From Doryteuthis pealeii (lineage: Eukaryota; Mollusca; Cephalopoda; Myopsida; Loliginidae): 64,000 nt of DNA. The translations under genes and the position numbers were made by a program. The stretch is taken from positions 14,447,151 through 14,511,150 of the forward strand of contig CM042145.1 in assembly GCA_023376005.1 (NCBI GenBank), read 5' to 3'. The notes beneath the pieces were generated by a model, which was not told where the DNA came from, searched no databases, and saw only the letters and a list, made by a program, of their open reading frames with translations. This document shows, piece by piece, positions 52,365-62,679 of this stretch. Positions within the stretch are counted from its first letter, which is position 1; each line of letters starts with the position of its first letter.

Positions 52365-52913
52365 TAGTATTTGTAAAGTTAGTATTTTTTCCTAAAACAT
52401 AAATAGTTTCACTTGGAGCAGTCTTAGTGTCTTTGTCATGTTATGAAAATAAGATAAAATTTAAGATTCAAAAACTTGTAAAATATTCTCTTAGGGAACA
52501 TATTTTTCTTTTCTTTTTAATCTATGCATATATAAAGTGCAGTTTGTGTGCATGTATGTCTGGATGAAACTACGAAAATAAAACAATTAATGATAAAGTA
52601 AATATATATACACATTAAATATCACTGGTTCTTGCTTTTTGTGCAAAAATTATGAAAAGTTGTTTTATATTTGGTGATATTTAAACATTGAAATGTACAT
52701 AGAAATAGCATTGAAATTCTACTTAAAAATGTCCAGCATTTGTAAATCTCAAAAGTAAACAAATCAGTACACAAGCCCCCACCCCCCTTCTACACAGGCA
52801 ATGCTGGGTATCCACTTCTAGTTTTTAGATAAAGTGTTGTCAACCTTATTATCAATTATGACAAGTTTTTTTTTCTTTTGTTATTTCATTGCAAGTCACT
52901 CTTATGTAGTTTC
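52365..52913. other. No recognisable feature
   Basis: AT-rich single-copy sequence. Confidence 0.5.
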
Positions 52914-52925
52914 ATCTACCTTTAC

Positions 52926-53522
52926 CGCCCTGTCGGTGGGGTGTTAGAATGCACCGACTGCATCTCTGCAGAGGGGTAAGACTCCCCCAATGGGGCCACC
53001 TGTTGGCCGTGGGTGGCGACCCGTGATGCTTAAGGATAGAGCCCAGGTGGATGAGCAGTTCATGACATGCAATACTCCACTTTGGCCCTATCTTGGGCTA
53101 GACGGGCGGTCGGAGAGGCCCCCTCCGATCAATCGGCTGGTCACGTCAAGCCCTAGCTATGATTTTCCCAACCCTATTGCCCATATAGCAAGCCCCAACT
53201 CCTTTTTATCATATGGGTGCTAGAAGGCGGTGGCTGAGGGTCTTCCTGTCCTGGGAATGACATTAAACTCTATCTGATGGTGAGGTTCCAGTTTTGGAGG
53301 TTTGGGGAATGTGGAGCACCCCATTCATCACCATTGCTCCCTGATCCACTCTGACCCGGAGTGGTAGTACCTGTTAGGGTCCCATCTATGGGTTAAATAG
53401 AAAAATGTATTTATAAAAAAATTGTATTATCCATTAAGAATTGATTTGTTTCAAAACTTTATCGGCATTAAATGACCCACTGAGGTTGATATGCCATAAA
53501 ACAAAACAAACCAAACCAAATT
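52926..53522 (+). mobile_element. R1 retroposon, full length (597 bp)
   Basis: Starts CGCCCTGTCGGTGGGG and ends in an AAACAAACCAAACC tail, with a 12-bp target duplication ATCTACCTTTAC at 52914-52925 and 53523-53534. It defines the complete element and its orientation. The 5' third is GC-rich. An open frame (52990-53223) has a counterpart in the copy at 119-696 (shared VGRGWRPVMLKD, VDEQ, MTCNTPL). With no RT or endonuclease it must depend on a LINE. Confidence 0.93.
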
Positions 53523-53548
53523 ATCTACCTTTACATAATATATTGTTA

Positions 53549-53838
53549 GGAGGTGCACTTAGCATAACGGTTATTGTTGTAGGAAATGGAATCGGTATTC
53601 AGAGTTGAAGTTCAGAATGAGGCTGTTTGTGTTTTATTACACACTAATGCCCTAGGAAAAGGCATGAATCCATCTGTTCTCCCCACCCCCAAACTATGGG
53701 TAAATAGTAAGGTAGACTGCATTCTTTAACCTTGGTAGGCAACCAGTCTAGGAGATGGAAAACTCTGATTTCAAACCGGCTTTACTCCACTTTAAAAATG
53801 ACCTTGTGTCCCATACTGCATGTGGCAGGAATGTTGTT
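53549..53838 (+). mobile_element. S2 SINE, near full length
   Basis: Head GCATAACGGTTATTGTTGTA, degenerate B-box, and a body with CTAGGAAAAGGCATGAATCC and ACTATGGGTAAATAGTA. Confidence 0.82.
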
Positions 53839-53846
53839 TAAGTACA

Positions 53847-53992
53847 TACAAGGTATGTCAAAAAAGTATCGAGATTTTTTTGTACTTTTTGACACACCTT
53901 GTATTCTGCAAAAATTAACGTTCCATTCATTGTTCATTTCTATCTTGGTAAATACAGCTTCAATCTCGATACTTTTATGACCCACCTTGTAT
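53847..53992. repeat. R8 units, inverted pair
   Basis: ACAAGGTATGTCAAAAAAGT opens a short inverted copy, then one normal R8 unit (TTCCATTCATTGTTCATTTC ... CACCTTGTAT) follows, as in the array at 28388-28955. Confidence 0.8.
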
Positions 53993-54514
53993 ATTATATT
54001 GGTCACTATTAAAGAAAATATATATTTTTCTTTTTTTAATTCATCATATGAACCTTTTTAGTCTTTTTTTTTTCTTCTTTTCTTTTCTTTTCCTCTTTTC
54101 TTTTTCACTGATAATTTTCTTTTTCCTGCCAAAGCAGATTTTTCTATTCTTCTTGGTTTAATTTACCCACATACAAGTACTCTTCAGTCCTATAAACCTG
54201 CAATATCTGGAACTTAACCAATAACTGAATATGCACTATTGATAAAAAAATCTGTGCATTATCCTTAAGTTTCTCTTGTGTATCAACACAGAAAATATCC
54301 ATCTTGAGTCTCTAAGGCTTCTTTTCTAGCATCAAATAATGGACAGTTTATTAATCATTCTTAGCGGTGTAGTTCTGCTTTTATTGGAAGGTGAATTGAT
54401 TCTCTATTTGAAGTAATAGAAAAGAAATTTCCTATTTTTGTGTCTCTTTTTGAAGCCAATGTTAGCATTTATTTGCCATTTTTCTGCCTCTCTATATTAA
54501 TATGTATGTATGGA
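53993..54514. other. No recognisable feature
   Basis: AT- and pyrimidine-rich single-copy sequence. Confidence 0.5.
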
Positions 54515-54616
54515 ATATTTTGTGCATTGGAAATTTGATCGAAAGTGTTGACAAATAACAGTAGATTTCATCCATACCAAAGTATATATATATATATTCC
54601 TTCCAATCATCTTTTC

Positions 54617-54875
<259 letters not shown>

Positions 54876-54988
54876 CAGGGGTGATGTGTTCCAGTTTTTT
54901 TTTTTTTTTCAAAGTATATTAATGGATGTTTAATTTTTTAATTTTGTTTAGTTCCACATGTATAAATGAAAGAATGCTGCCCAAATAC

Positions 54989-55012
54989 ACACACACACAC
55001 ACACACACATAC

Positions 55013-55043
<31 letters not shown>
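54989..55043. repeat. (CA)n(TA)n microsatellite
   Basis: Right-hand counterpart of the microsatellite at 54632-54720. Confidence 0.95.
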
Positions 55044-55054
<11 letters not shown>

Positions 55055-55165
55055 GAAAAGATGATTGGAAGAAATATATATATACTTTGGTATGGATGAA
55101 ATCTATTACTGTTATTTGTCAACACATGTTTTGATCAAATTTCCTATGCACAGAATATTCCATTT

Positions 55166-55669
55166 AAAATTATTTTAAATATTAAAAACTAACTAAAATA
55201 ATAAGAGCAAAATATCAAGCATGTGATCTTCTTCAGGACAAGAGCATTTTTCTTTTTTCTTTTTTTAAATGAGCAATACAAAAACATATTTAAAATATTT
55301 TTAAATCTCAAAAGCATTTCCTGATCTGAAAATATGCAATTTTTTTTTAACATTTTATGTTTTAAAAATTTGAAAAGTTTTCTTTGTTTGAAACAGGGAA
55401 GTTTAGAATTCTTTGAAAAAATAATAAACCTAGCTGTTATGTAATTTGAAAAAAAATAATTTTGTTTGATAAATTTTGGGTGTTTTAAAATTTTCAAAAT
55501 TTTCAAAAATTAAAGAAAAAAATTTTGTAAACAAGGAAAACTTTTGAATAGTTTGAATTTGAAATGATTAAAATGAGGAAAAATTGATTTTAAAAGTTAA
55601 GTAATTTAACTGCATGTGTTGTGTGATAGATTTTAAATTGTACTTAAAATGAATTAGAATAAAATAAAT
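55166..55669. other. No recognisable feature
   Basis: Very AT-rich DNA with repeated TTTTAAAAATTTGAAAA-like words. Confidence 0.5.
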
Positions 55670-56165
55670 GGTAATTTATGAGGAAGTGCGTCCTGGTCTC
55701 CTGCCTCAGAAATTGCTACCCGGTGACTATTAAAATAACGACCCAGCTCAGTATATTCAAAACTATCCATCTTCATATCTATCTATCTATCTCAATTTGT
55801 TCATATCTATCTATATTATTTTAAATACTAAGTTTTTTTTTATTCATGTTTGTTTAATGTCTTGTTTTTAGTTTAACTAAACAAGAATTACAACAAAAAA
55901 AGATGCGACCCCCCCCCCAATACATTTACTTGTCGAAAATATCTATCTTCATTTGTTCATATCTATCTATATTATTTTGTTTGTTTATCTATCTATCTAT
56001 CTCAGTCTATTCCAAACTATATATCCATCTTCATATCTATACAAGAATTATGACAAATTACAATAAATAAACAAGAATTATGACGAGCTGGGGTTGTTAT
56101 TTTGATAGTCACCAGGTAGCAATTTTTGAGGCAGGAGACCGGGACGCACTTCCTCATAAATTACC
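55670..56165. mobile_element. R3-type foldback MITE, 496 bp
   Basis: Same ends as 49601-50099 (GGTAATTTATGAGGAAGTGC). 8-bp flanks AAATAAAT at 55662-55669 and GAATAAAT at 56166-56173 match at seven positions. The centre holds CTAT repeats and a C run, inverse to the sister copy. Confidence 0.92.
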
Positions 56166-56173
56166 GAATAAAT

Positions 56174-56799
56174 TTGTCCCAAAGAAGAGCAGTTTTGCAT
56201 GCCTGATATTTTATTTCTATTGTTTTATTTATTTATATCTTCTTTTTTTTTTTTTTAAATATTTAAAATAATTTTAAATGGAATATTCTGTGAATATGAA
56301 CAAAATTTGATGAAACAAGTGTTGACAAATAGCAGTAATAAATTTCATAGTGGGGGAGGGGGGGAAGAAATGAACATGTTTGTATCTGTTGATAGGGTAA
56401 TGACAAATCTTTTCATTAAAACCAAAATATAATGTGCTATTGGAGTGGTTAGTGCTAGGGAGGATATTTAGCCACGTCCCCACTCACCGACGTTCAGTAT
56501 TAGCATTAGTATATCCAACAGTATACTAACACTGAATAGACTGAAAGAAAGACAAGATAGGCTCCTATACACATATAGGACATTTAATGCACATATATAA
56601 AACATATCACAAGAATAAACAAATGTATCCCAACAGGTGAAATGTGCACATTGTTCCATGATAAGCAGTATATAAAAAAAGGTACCTAAAATGGTAAAAA
56701 GTCTTACTTGCCATTCTTTCAATAGCAAAGCCATATAGGCCTTTATATTCTAATGTTGAAGCATTTTTTGTTTGAAAATTATTAGTATTAGATAGGAAT
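56174..56799. other. Mostly unrecognised; one Penelope-type arm
   Basis: 56275-56350 repeats the outer arm of the 54.5-55.2-kb foldback (GGAATATTCTGTGAATATGA, GTGTTGACAAATAGCAGTAA). The rest is unremarkable. Confidence 0.55.
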
Positions 56800-57142
56800 A
56801 CTTGATAACTTAATATTATTTGTATTATTGTCCTCATCTTCATTGTTATCTGTACAACGTTTCGGCCGATGTGCCCTCCGGCCTTCTTCAGGTATTCCTT
56901 GTCAGACTCGGAAACCTTCTTTTTGAACTCGGGAACCTTCTTTTTGAACTCTGGAACCTTATTGTCGTAATCAGGAACCCAATTATGACAAGAAGGTTCC
57001 CGAGTCCGACAAGAAATACCTGAAGAAGGTGAGAGGGCACATCGGCTGAAACGTTGTACAGATAACAATGAAGATGAGGACAATGGTCCGAATAATACAA
57101 ATAATACTAAGTTATCAAGCCTCATCTCAAAAATTCAGAGAA
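56800..57142. mobile_element. R5 foldback element, best-preserved copy
   Basis: Left arm (TATTATTTGTATTATTGTCC, GTTATCTGTACAACGTTTCG, GGTATTCCTTGTCAGACTCG), a 100-bp centre of GGAACCTTCTTTTTGAACTC repeats, and the right arm to AAGTTATCAAGCCTCATCTC and AAATTCAGAGAAA. Each arm has the CTGAAGA-stem-GAAAC core; the left (minus-strand) one is intact. Confidence 0.85.
56853..56894 (-). ncRNA. Hammerhead-like motif with 9.1 insertion (weak)
   Basis: Minus strand. Stem I is TAC/GTA (56892-56894, 56853-56855). The core is CTGAAGA (56885-56891) plus an extra A. Stem II is GGCC/GGCC around a 12-base loop. GAAA is at 56860-56863. Stem III is only ACGT without a loop, and T at position 17 is at 56856. 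Same architecture as the 48.1, 54.85 and 59.5 kb motifs, but stem III is 2 bp, so activity would need a dimer or may be absent. Confidence 0.4.
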
Positions 57143-57149
57143 ACTCGAT

Positions 57150-57400
57150 AACTTATTACTATAAATTATTTGTATTAAGAATAGCTACTTGAAGTTATAA
57201 TTGTTTATTAAGGATTATTAGTTACTTGAAACCATACAACTGTGCACAAATCATTTGTATTTATATAACTAAATCATTTGTATTAAGAATAGTTATTTGA
57301 AGCTATAATTGTTTACTAAGGATTATTACTAGTTAGTTACTTAAACTGTGTGTAAACAAATGACTATTATTAAATAGAGATTGGAATACTTGATATTGTA
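57150..57400 (+). repeat. Degenerate R9 units
   Basis: Diverged words ACTTGAAACCATACAACTGT and TTTGTATTAAGAATAGTTA recur three or four times. Confidence 0.65.
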
Positions 57401-57699
57401 AAGCAGACTTAACTTTGGTGGGATAACCAGTCTAGAAGGACAATTTTGGATTCAAACCCTATACCAACATATCATGGGCTAATTTGATAGGGTAAGGCCT
57501 ATTACTCTCATGTCTTACAGACTTTAGGAAAGGTCAGTTGAAAGGAATTGTAACAGATAAGTTATCAAAAAAGCAGGAAGAAAGAAGAGTTGACAAAGTT
57601 CAACATCTCATCCAGTGGGCTACATTAAAAAAAATGTTAATATAAACTTACAATGTATGCAGTTCTCTAACCTCTAAGCATAAAATCAGGTATCCCATC

Positions 57700-57872
57700 A
57701 TGGTGTAATAGTTATCAAGCTAGTCTTACAGATCTATTACTACTGAAAAGTGAGTTTGATCCTCACTGGATGCAACCTTGTATCACATCCTACCTGTGGT
57801 GACTGATTTGGGTAAATACCTACCTCTAGGGCATAAAATGACCTTAGATGGGTTGACATGCCTTTTAAAATC
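57700..57872 (+). mobile_element. S3 SINE-like copy with R1-like 3' part
   Basis: Head CATCATGGTGTAATAGTTAT, B-box GAGTTTGATCCTCACT, then CACATCCTACCTGTGGTGAC and a 3' end GGGTTGACATGCC...AAAATCAATCAAT, like R1 tails. Confidence 0.68.
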
Positions 57873-57878
57873 AATCAA

Positions 57879-58110
57879 TAGCTCAGTCAGTAAAGCATAC
57901 ACATAGGAACCACAAGGTTCCAGGTTTGATGCTGACACTAGGCGCATGAATAGCACAGCTTGGATCTGTGCAGTAAAGTGGGGAAGCTAATGGTAGATGT
58001 AGCACTCCACCTCAGCCAGTAAAACAATCTCCATGGTCTAGAGTTAGTGAAAAGGAGATAGACTCCCTCGCTGTCTTGCTGATACTGACAATAGGCCACT
58101 CTGACGACTT
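57879..58110 (+). mobile_element. S1 SINE, 5'-truncated
   Basis: Begins at TAGCTCAGTCAGTAAAGC and carries the complete body to GACGACTT. Confidence 0.85.
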
Positions 58111-58121
58111 ATGATGATTTA

Positions 58122-58228
58122 TCTGATTAATATGTATTAGCTCCCCATTCTATCCATATTAATCTTCCATAGCATTTGAGAGGTATTGTCAACAGGGACA
58201 GACATCTTGTTTGTTCTAGTCATTAATG

Positions 58229-58262
<34 letters not shown>
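58122..58262 (-). repeat. R16 dispersed block plus (TA)n
   Basis: Inverse copy of 48787-48922, near identical, ending in TA repeats at about 58237-58262. Confidence 0.85.
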
Positions 58263-58263
<1 letters not shown>

Positions 58264-58589
58264 TTATAGGTATGCATCCTGTGTCCCTGATGTATAAAAA
58301 ATCTAAAAAGACGAAGTAAAACCATATCCATGCACCCCAGTGTTTTTCTTTCTTCCCTCACCATTTCAAGCTAACTGTAAATACATTTCAATAGTTTCTT
58401 AGAAATGAATTACAAAGGATAGGTTACAAGGTAGGTGTTAGATGGCTGTGTTTCCCCAGATCATAAATGAAAACCCTATAATCTAATAAGAAACTTTAGT
58501 TGGGACCCATTAATTTTTCTGGAGACTCCTTGAAAGCAAATATGTGCATCTCAGGATGCACTAAATTAAAAAGCTATCAGCATCACTCT

Positions 58590-58590
<1 letters not shown>
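58263..58590 (+). mobile_element. R6 with internal insertion
   Basis: Plus-strand R6 from TGCTTATAGGTATGCATCC to CTATCAGCATCACT. At about 58446-58492 a ~45-bp foreign segment (GTGTTTCCCCAGATCATAAA) interrupts the GGCTTTAGTTG block. Confidence 0.8.

Positions 58591-58638
<48 letters not shown>
58582..58638. repeat. (TG)n microsatellite
   Basis: About 28 TG dinucleotides that replace the A-box half of the next element. Confidence 0.96.
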
Positions 58639-58639
<1 letters not shown>

Positions 58640-58823
58640 TTCGATTTCTGTCGGAGGGAGATCGTAGGTATACACTGCTGATGAGACTTAATAAAGTTGA
58701 AACAGCTGTACAATGTTCCATGTGACGCATGTTATTCACCAGGTTTGCTTGTCATGATTATTTTCAATAATTATTGAATTTTATACGATATACGCATTGT
58801 AATTGCCTTCAAAAAATATAACT
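58639..58823 (+). mobile_element. tRNA-headed hammerhead SINE, 5'-truncated
   Basis: Starts within the B-box region (ATTTCGATTTCTGTCGGAGG), then carries the hammerhead and the same tail as the 51.1-kb copy (TTATACGATATACGCATTGT, AATTGCCTTCAAA). About 80 percent identical by eye, and older or more decayed. Confidence 0.78.
58668..58716 (+). ncRNA. Hammerhead ribozyme, type I, slightly decayed
   Basis: Core CTGATGA (58678-58684) and GAAA (58699-58702) are intact. Stem II is GACTT-AATA-AAGTT with a terminal G-U pair. Stem III is the loopless ACAGCTGT (58702-58709), with A17 at 58710. Stem I, ACACTG with CAATGT, has one C-A mismatch. Probably weakened relative to 51153-51209. Confidence 0.75.
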
Positions 58824-58872
58824 AATTATATACTTTACATAACAATGCTTCAAAAGCAAATTATCAAATTCC

Positions 58873-58876
<4 letters not shown>

Positions 58877-58930
<54 letters not shown>
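58877..58930. repeat. (TA)n microsatellite
   Basis: About 26 TA dinucleotides. Confidence 0.96.
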
Positions 58931-59480
58931 CAGATGAAGAGAAAATAATTGGATTTTGCATTGTAAAGTCATTTTGAACACTTTTATTTATTTACTTTTT
59001 TATTTATTCTTTTAAATTTTTTTTTTTTTTTTTTTTTTGGTAACACTGATCTTCAACTAATGGACATCCTGTCGTTGTTGGTTTTATTTTTCGAGTTATT
59101 TCCTGTATTATTCTATGGCAAATTGAGTTTGTAAAACTATCAGAGAAATAATAGATCGTGTTACAAGTCAGGTTCTAGAATGACCTCAGTCGTTTGTATA
59201 AAATTGTGATCCACATGCATCGGCCGAAACCCTGGAAGGACATTGCCGTACCAGGGCAGTCATGATGGCTCCATCCAAGCACAACATTGAGAAAATTATT
59301 TAGCAAAGAATAAAGCAGAGACAATGTAAACAAAACAAAAACAAAAACAAATGCTGGAAGATAGAAGGAAAAGGAAAGTCCAAAGTTAAAAGATAAGAAT
59401 ATGCAAAGAGATTAGTGTAGTATATTAGGAAAAATGAAAAAAAAACACAAGTTTAAATGGGTTAAGTGGTGAGTTTATTG
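58931..59480. other. No gene recognised
   Basis: Poly(T) at about 59016-59038 and a CpG-bearing stretch at 59195-59290 (CATCGGCCGAAACCCTGG) of unknown origin. Confidence 0.45.
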
Positions 59481-59527
59481 GCCGACGCTGCAGTGTTTCG
59501 ATCTTTTAATTAGATCATCTTCAGGGC
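59481..59527 (-). ncRNA. Hammerhead-like motif with 9.1 insertion
   Basis: Minus strand. Stem I is GCC (59525-59527) with GGC (59481-59483). The core is CTGAAGA (59518-59524) plus one extra T. Stem II is GATCT/AGATC. GAAA is at 59496-59499. Stem III is AC/GT closing an ACTGCAGC loop (with inner CTG/CAG), and C17 pairs with 59484. It directly borders a 143-bp-armed palindrome. Confidence 0.55.
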
Positions 59528-59534
59528 ATTTGTT

Positions 59535-59722
59535 GGTATATGGAAGGTGATAAGAAATTATTTATCACAGAATAACGAGAAAAGCGAGTGGTAGTCGTTA
59601 TTCAGTCTGTTTAAAAAAATTTTGAGGTTTGAAAAAAGGGACGGTTTTGAAATATGACGTCAAATATTCTATTTTACGGCGTGTGTGTCCGCTGTCGCTC
59701 ATAGAAAAAAATTAAAAAAATT

Positions 59723-59758
<36 letters not shown>

Positions 59759-59958
59759 AAAAATGCACAATGTTTCCTTTCGATACACACACATACATCG
59801 TCCCATACCCACGCGGTAAAATAGAATATTTGACGTCATATTTCAAAACCGTCCCTTTTTTCAAACCTCAAAAAAATTTTAAACAGACTGAATAACGACT
59901 ACCACTCGCTTTTCTCGTTATTCTGTGATAAATAATTTCTTATCACCTTCCATATACC
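59535..59958. mobile_element. Large near-perfect foldback, 143-bp arms
   Basis: 59535-59677 is inverted at 59816-59958 with almost no mismatches (ends GGTATATGGAAGGTGATAAG, inner ends TCTATTTTAC). A ~138-bp centre contains a (CA)n at 59728-59757. The similarity of the arms implies recent formation or gene conversion. With the adjacent minus-strand hammerhead-like motif it looks like a Penelope-type terminal structure. Confidence 0.85.
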
Positions 59959-60188
59959 AGGTACACTTTGATCTGGAGTGGTAGTACCTGTTAGTCACAT
60001 AAAACTGTTCAATCATTTACCATTATTATCATTAGTCACTTGAAACTATACAACGGTTTGCAAATTATTTGTATTAGATAAGAATACTTGATATCATATA
60101 ACCATGTGCACAAAAAAAAAATTTTAAACAACTTCCAAGAAAATGTAAATATGAAAATATAATGAATGCAATTCCCTAACCTCTAGGC

Positions 60189-60409
60189 CAGTGGTTCCCA
60201 ACCTTTTTCTATTCAAAAAATCATATATATTTCACTGATAATGATCTAATATTTAATGATAATAATCTGAAATAAAGAAACGAAAATATAAATGATATTA
60301 ATTACCAAAGAAAAAAATTTAATCTAAATTTGAACGGACATTTCTCGCACCCCCTGGAATGATGCTCACACCCCCAGGGGTTGTGAGCACCCCTGGTTAG
60401 GAACCCCTA
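60189..60409. mobile_element. hAT-type MITE, 221 bp
   Basis: The terminal CAGTGGTTCCCAACC is a classical hAT-family end; the right end reads inward as TAGGGGTTCCTAACC. Perfect 8-bp duplication CTCTAGGC at 60181-60188 and 60410-60417. The interior is AT-rich and non-coding, with a small CCCCCAGGGG hairpin. It is inserted in an R1-tail-like sequence (ACCTCTAGGCATAAAATAA). Confidence 0.95.
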
Positions 60410-60449
60410 CTCTAGGCATAAAATAAACCTATATGGTTGATGTTTTGGC

Positions 60450-61930
60450 TGTGTATCGTCTGGTCTTTTTCTGGTGATGTTGGATTTATTCAATTGGTGG
60501 CAGCTGGTGGCTGATATATATTAGAATTCAAATACAAATATTGTTTTTGTTTTAATATTGTTAAAATGAATGCTAACTAGATAATGACAAACATGAATCA
60601 TGTTCACAAACAGATTTTTAAAAATAAAAGGTTCCCCACAAATGCTGTTTATATCGATGCTCTGTTTACCGATGAAATCATTGAAGCATTTCTTGAAGCT
60701 ATTCACAAAATGTCCTCAGTTGACTCGGGCAATGAACAGGGCATCAATATAAACAGCATTCAGTTGGGGGTGGGGGTGGGGGGATCTTTTCATTTAAAAA
60801 AGAAAGAAAAAAGAAGAAAAAAAACTTTGAAAATGGTTCCATGTCAACATGATCTAAGTTTGTTTTCATGAAGACTATATTTCACTTAAACAATTTTTGG
60901 TTATTTTCAAGATACGCACTTCCAAATTTTTCATCTTTTTTTTTTTTTTAGATTTTTTTATTTTAAGGAATGCTTCTTTCAAATTAGCAGCAGGAGCCAG
61001 CTTTGTACAATCTGCCTTTTTTTCTTTTTTTTTCTTTTTTTTCTTTTTTTCTTCTTTTTTTCTCTTCTTTTTTTTTTTTTTTTTTCTTTTTTTTTGGTGG
61101 GGGTGGGGTGATAAACTTATTTTTTATCAGAATTCTTGAATAATTTTTTTTTTTTGCAGTGAATCATTTTGGGTATTTTTCTATAAATATGTCTCAATTT
61201 TTTTTTTTTTTTTTTTTAAGCAATGAATTAAAACACAAATAAAAAAATTATTTAAGAATTCAGATGAAAAACAATTATTTTCCAGAAAAAAGCAGATCAA
61301 CAGAACATACAAGGTTGGTCCTGCTGCTAATTTCAATGGGGGATTTATTAAAAAAACAAAAACAAAAAAGCTGAAAAATTCAGGAGTGCATATCTTGAAG
61401 ATAACCCAATCATCAAATAGTCATATTTAAATTCTAATGGACATTGGATACATGTGGACACTAGTTAAATTAATCCAATATCACCAGATGAAGGACGAGT
61501 AGTGCATGACCAGAACAAAAAAGCCCCAAGAGTTTGAATGGTTGTTTCAAAGAGTTTCTCTTGCCATTCTTAAGTGCAACATACTTTCAATTCTTTCATC
61601 CAGGATTGAAGATTGGAAATCACTGTCCAGTCTTATTTTTAAAAAATTGCATCATTATTTTATAATAAAGGAATGCATTGGATAAAAAGATCTCATAAAA
61701 AGAAAAGGAAAAACTGGTTACATAAACACGTACTGTATTTATTTGTATATAACTTGCACCCCTAAATTTGAGCTATGAGACCCTGAAAAAAACAAAAAGA
61801 AAAAATATCTTGCATATGATATGCAGTGACTTTTTAGAATTTGTAGCAGCAAAATTTAATCTTTGTTCGACTTTTTATCCAGTTTGTATAAACTAAAATT
61901 AAACATTTATACAGTTTACCTATGTTTAAA
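60450..61930. other. No gene recognised; T-rich tracts
   Basis: Contains a small inverted repeat (CAAATGCTGTTTATATCGAT at 60640 with ATATAAACAGCATT at 60748) and long T-rich tracts at 60935-61100 and 61195-61218. The plus-strand frames over the tracts are low-complexity artefacts. Confidence 0.5.
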
Positions 61931-61932
61931 TG

Positions 61933-62180
61933 GGCCGGGTTAGCTCAGTCGGTAAAGCGTTCAGCTAGAAACCACAAGGTTCCTAATTCGATAGGTCCTC
62001 GCCAACTCAGCATATGAGTAGCACAGGGATCTGTGCGGTAAAGTAAGGAGCTAATGCTAGGTGTGTCACGCCACCTCAGACACTAAAAAAAAATAATCTC
62101 CTTGGTCTAGCACTAGTGAAAAGGGGATAGACTCCCTTGCTGATTGGCTGATACCGACTTTAGGCAACTCTGATGACTTT
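61933..62180 (+). mobile_element. S1 SINE, full length
   Basis: Head GGCCGGGTTAGCTCAGTCGG, shortened B-box, full body and a GATGACTTTT end. Confidence 0.88.
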
Positions 62181-62355
62181 TATATGAGTATGAGTAGCAC
62201 AGGATCTGTGCGGTAAAGTAAGGAGCTAATGCTAGGTGTGTCACGCCACCTCAGACACTAAAAAAAATAATCTCCTTGGTCTAGCACTAGTGAAAAGGGG
62301 ATAGACTCCCTTGCTGATTGGCTGATACCGACTTTAGGCAACTCTGATGACTTTT
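62181..62355 (+). repeat. Tandem partial duplication of the S1 body
   Basis: The last ~175 bp of the preceding S1 (from TATGAGTAGCACAGG to GATGACTTTT) are repeated directly with only a few differences, so unequal exchange or slippage happened after insertion. Confidence 0.88.
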
Positions 62356-62471
62356 TCTTTTTTTACACTGGACTACAGATTGCCTCAAAATGCAATACAG
62401 TGGAAAATACATTGCAGATTCCTTAGGGACTCTTGCATGAATTTCATATTTTCCCCATAACCTTAATTGGA

Positions 62472-62678
62472 TTCCTAGTTCGATACTGGTCCTCGCCAAC
62501 TCAGCGTATGAGTAGCACAGGGATCTGTGCGGTAAAGTAAGGAGCTGATGGTAGGTGTGGTGCTCCATCTCAGATACTAAAAACAATCTCCTTGGTCTAG
62601 CGCTATTGAAAAGGGGATAGACTCCATCGCTGACTGGCTGATACCGACTTTAGGCCGCCCCGACGACTTTACTTACTT
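62472..62678 (+). mobile_element. S1 SINE, 5'-truncated
   Basis: Starts in the B-box region (TTCCTAGTTCGATACTGG) and runs to CTTTACTTACTTA. Confidence 0.87.
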
Positions 62679-62679
62679 A

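Noticed and set aside
57013..57060. Hammerhead in the right arm of the R5 at 56.8-57.1 kb
   Set aside because: Stem II strands are mutated and no longer pair; only the left arm is kept as a candidate.
60584..60871. Plus-strand 95-codon frame
   Set aside because: It spans a small inverted repeat and G/A-rich runs, with no domain recognised.
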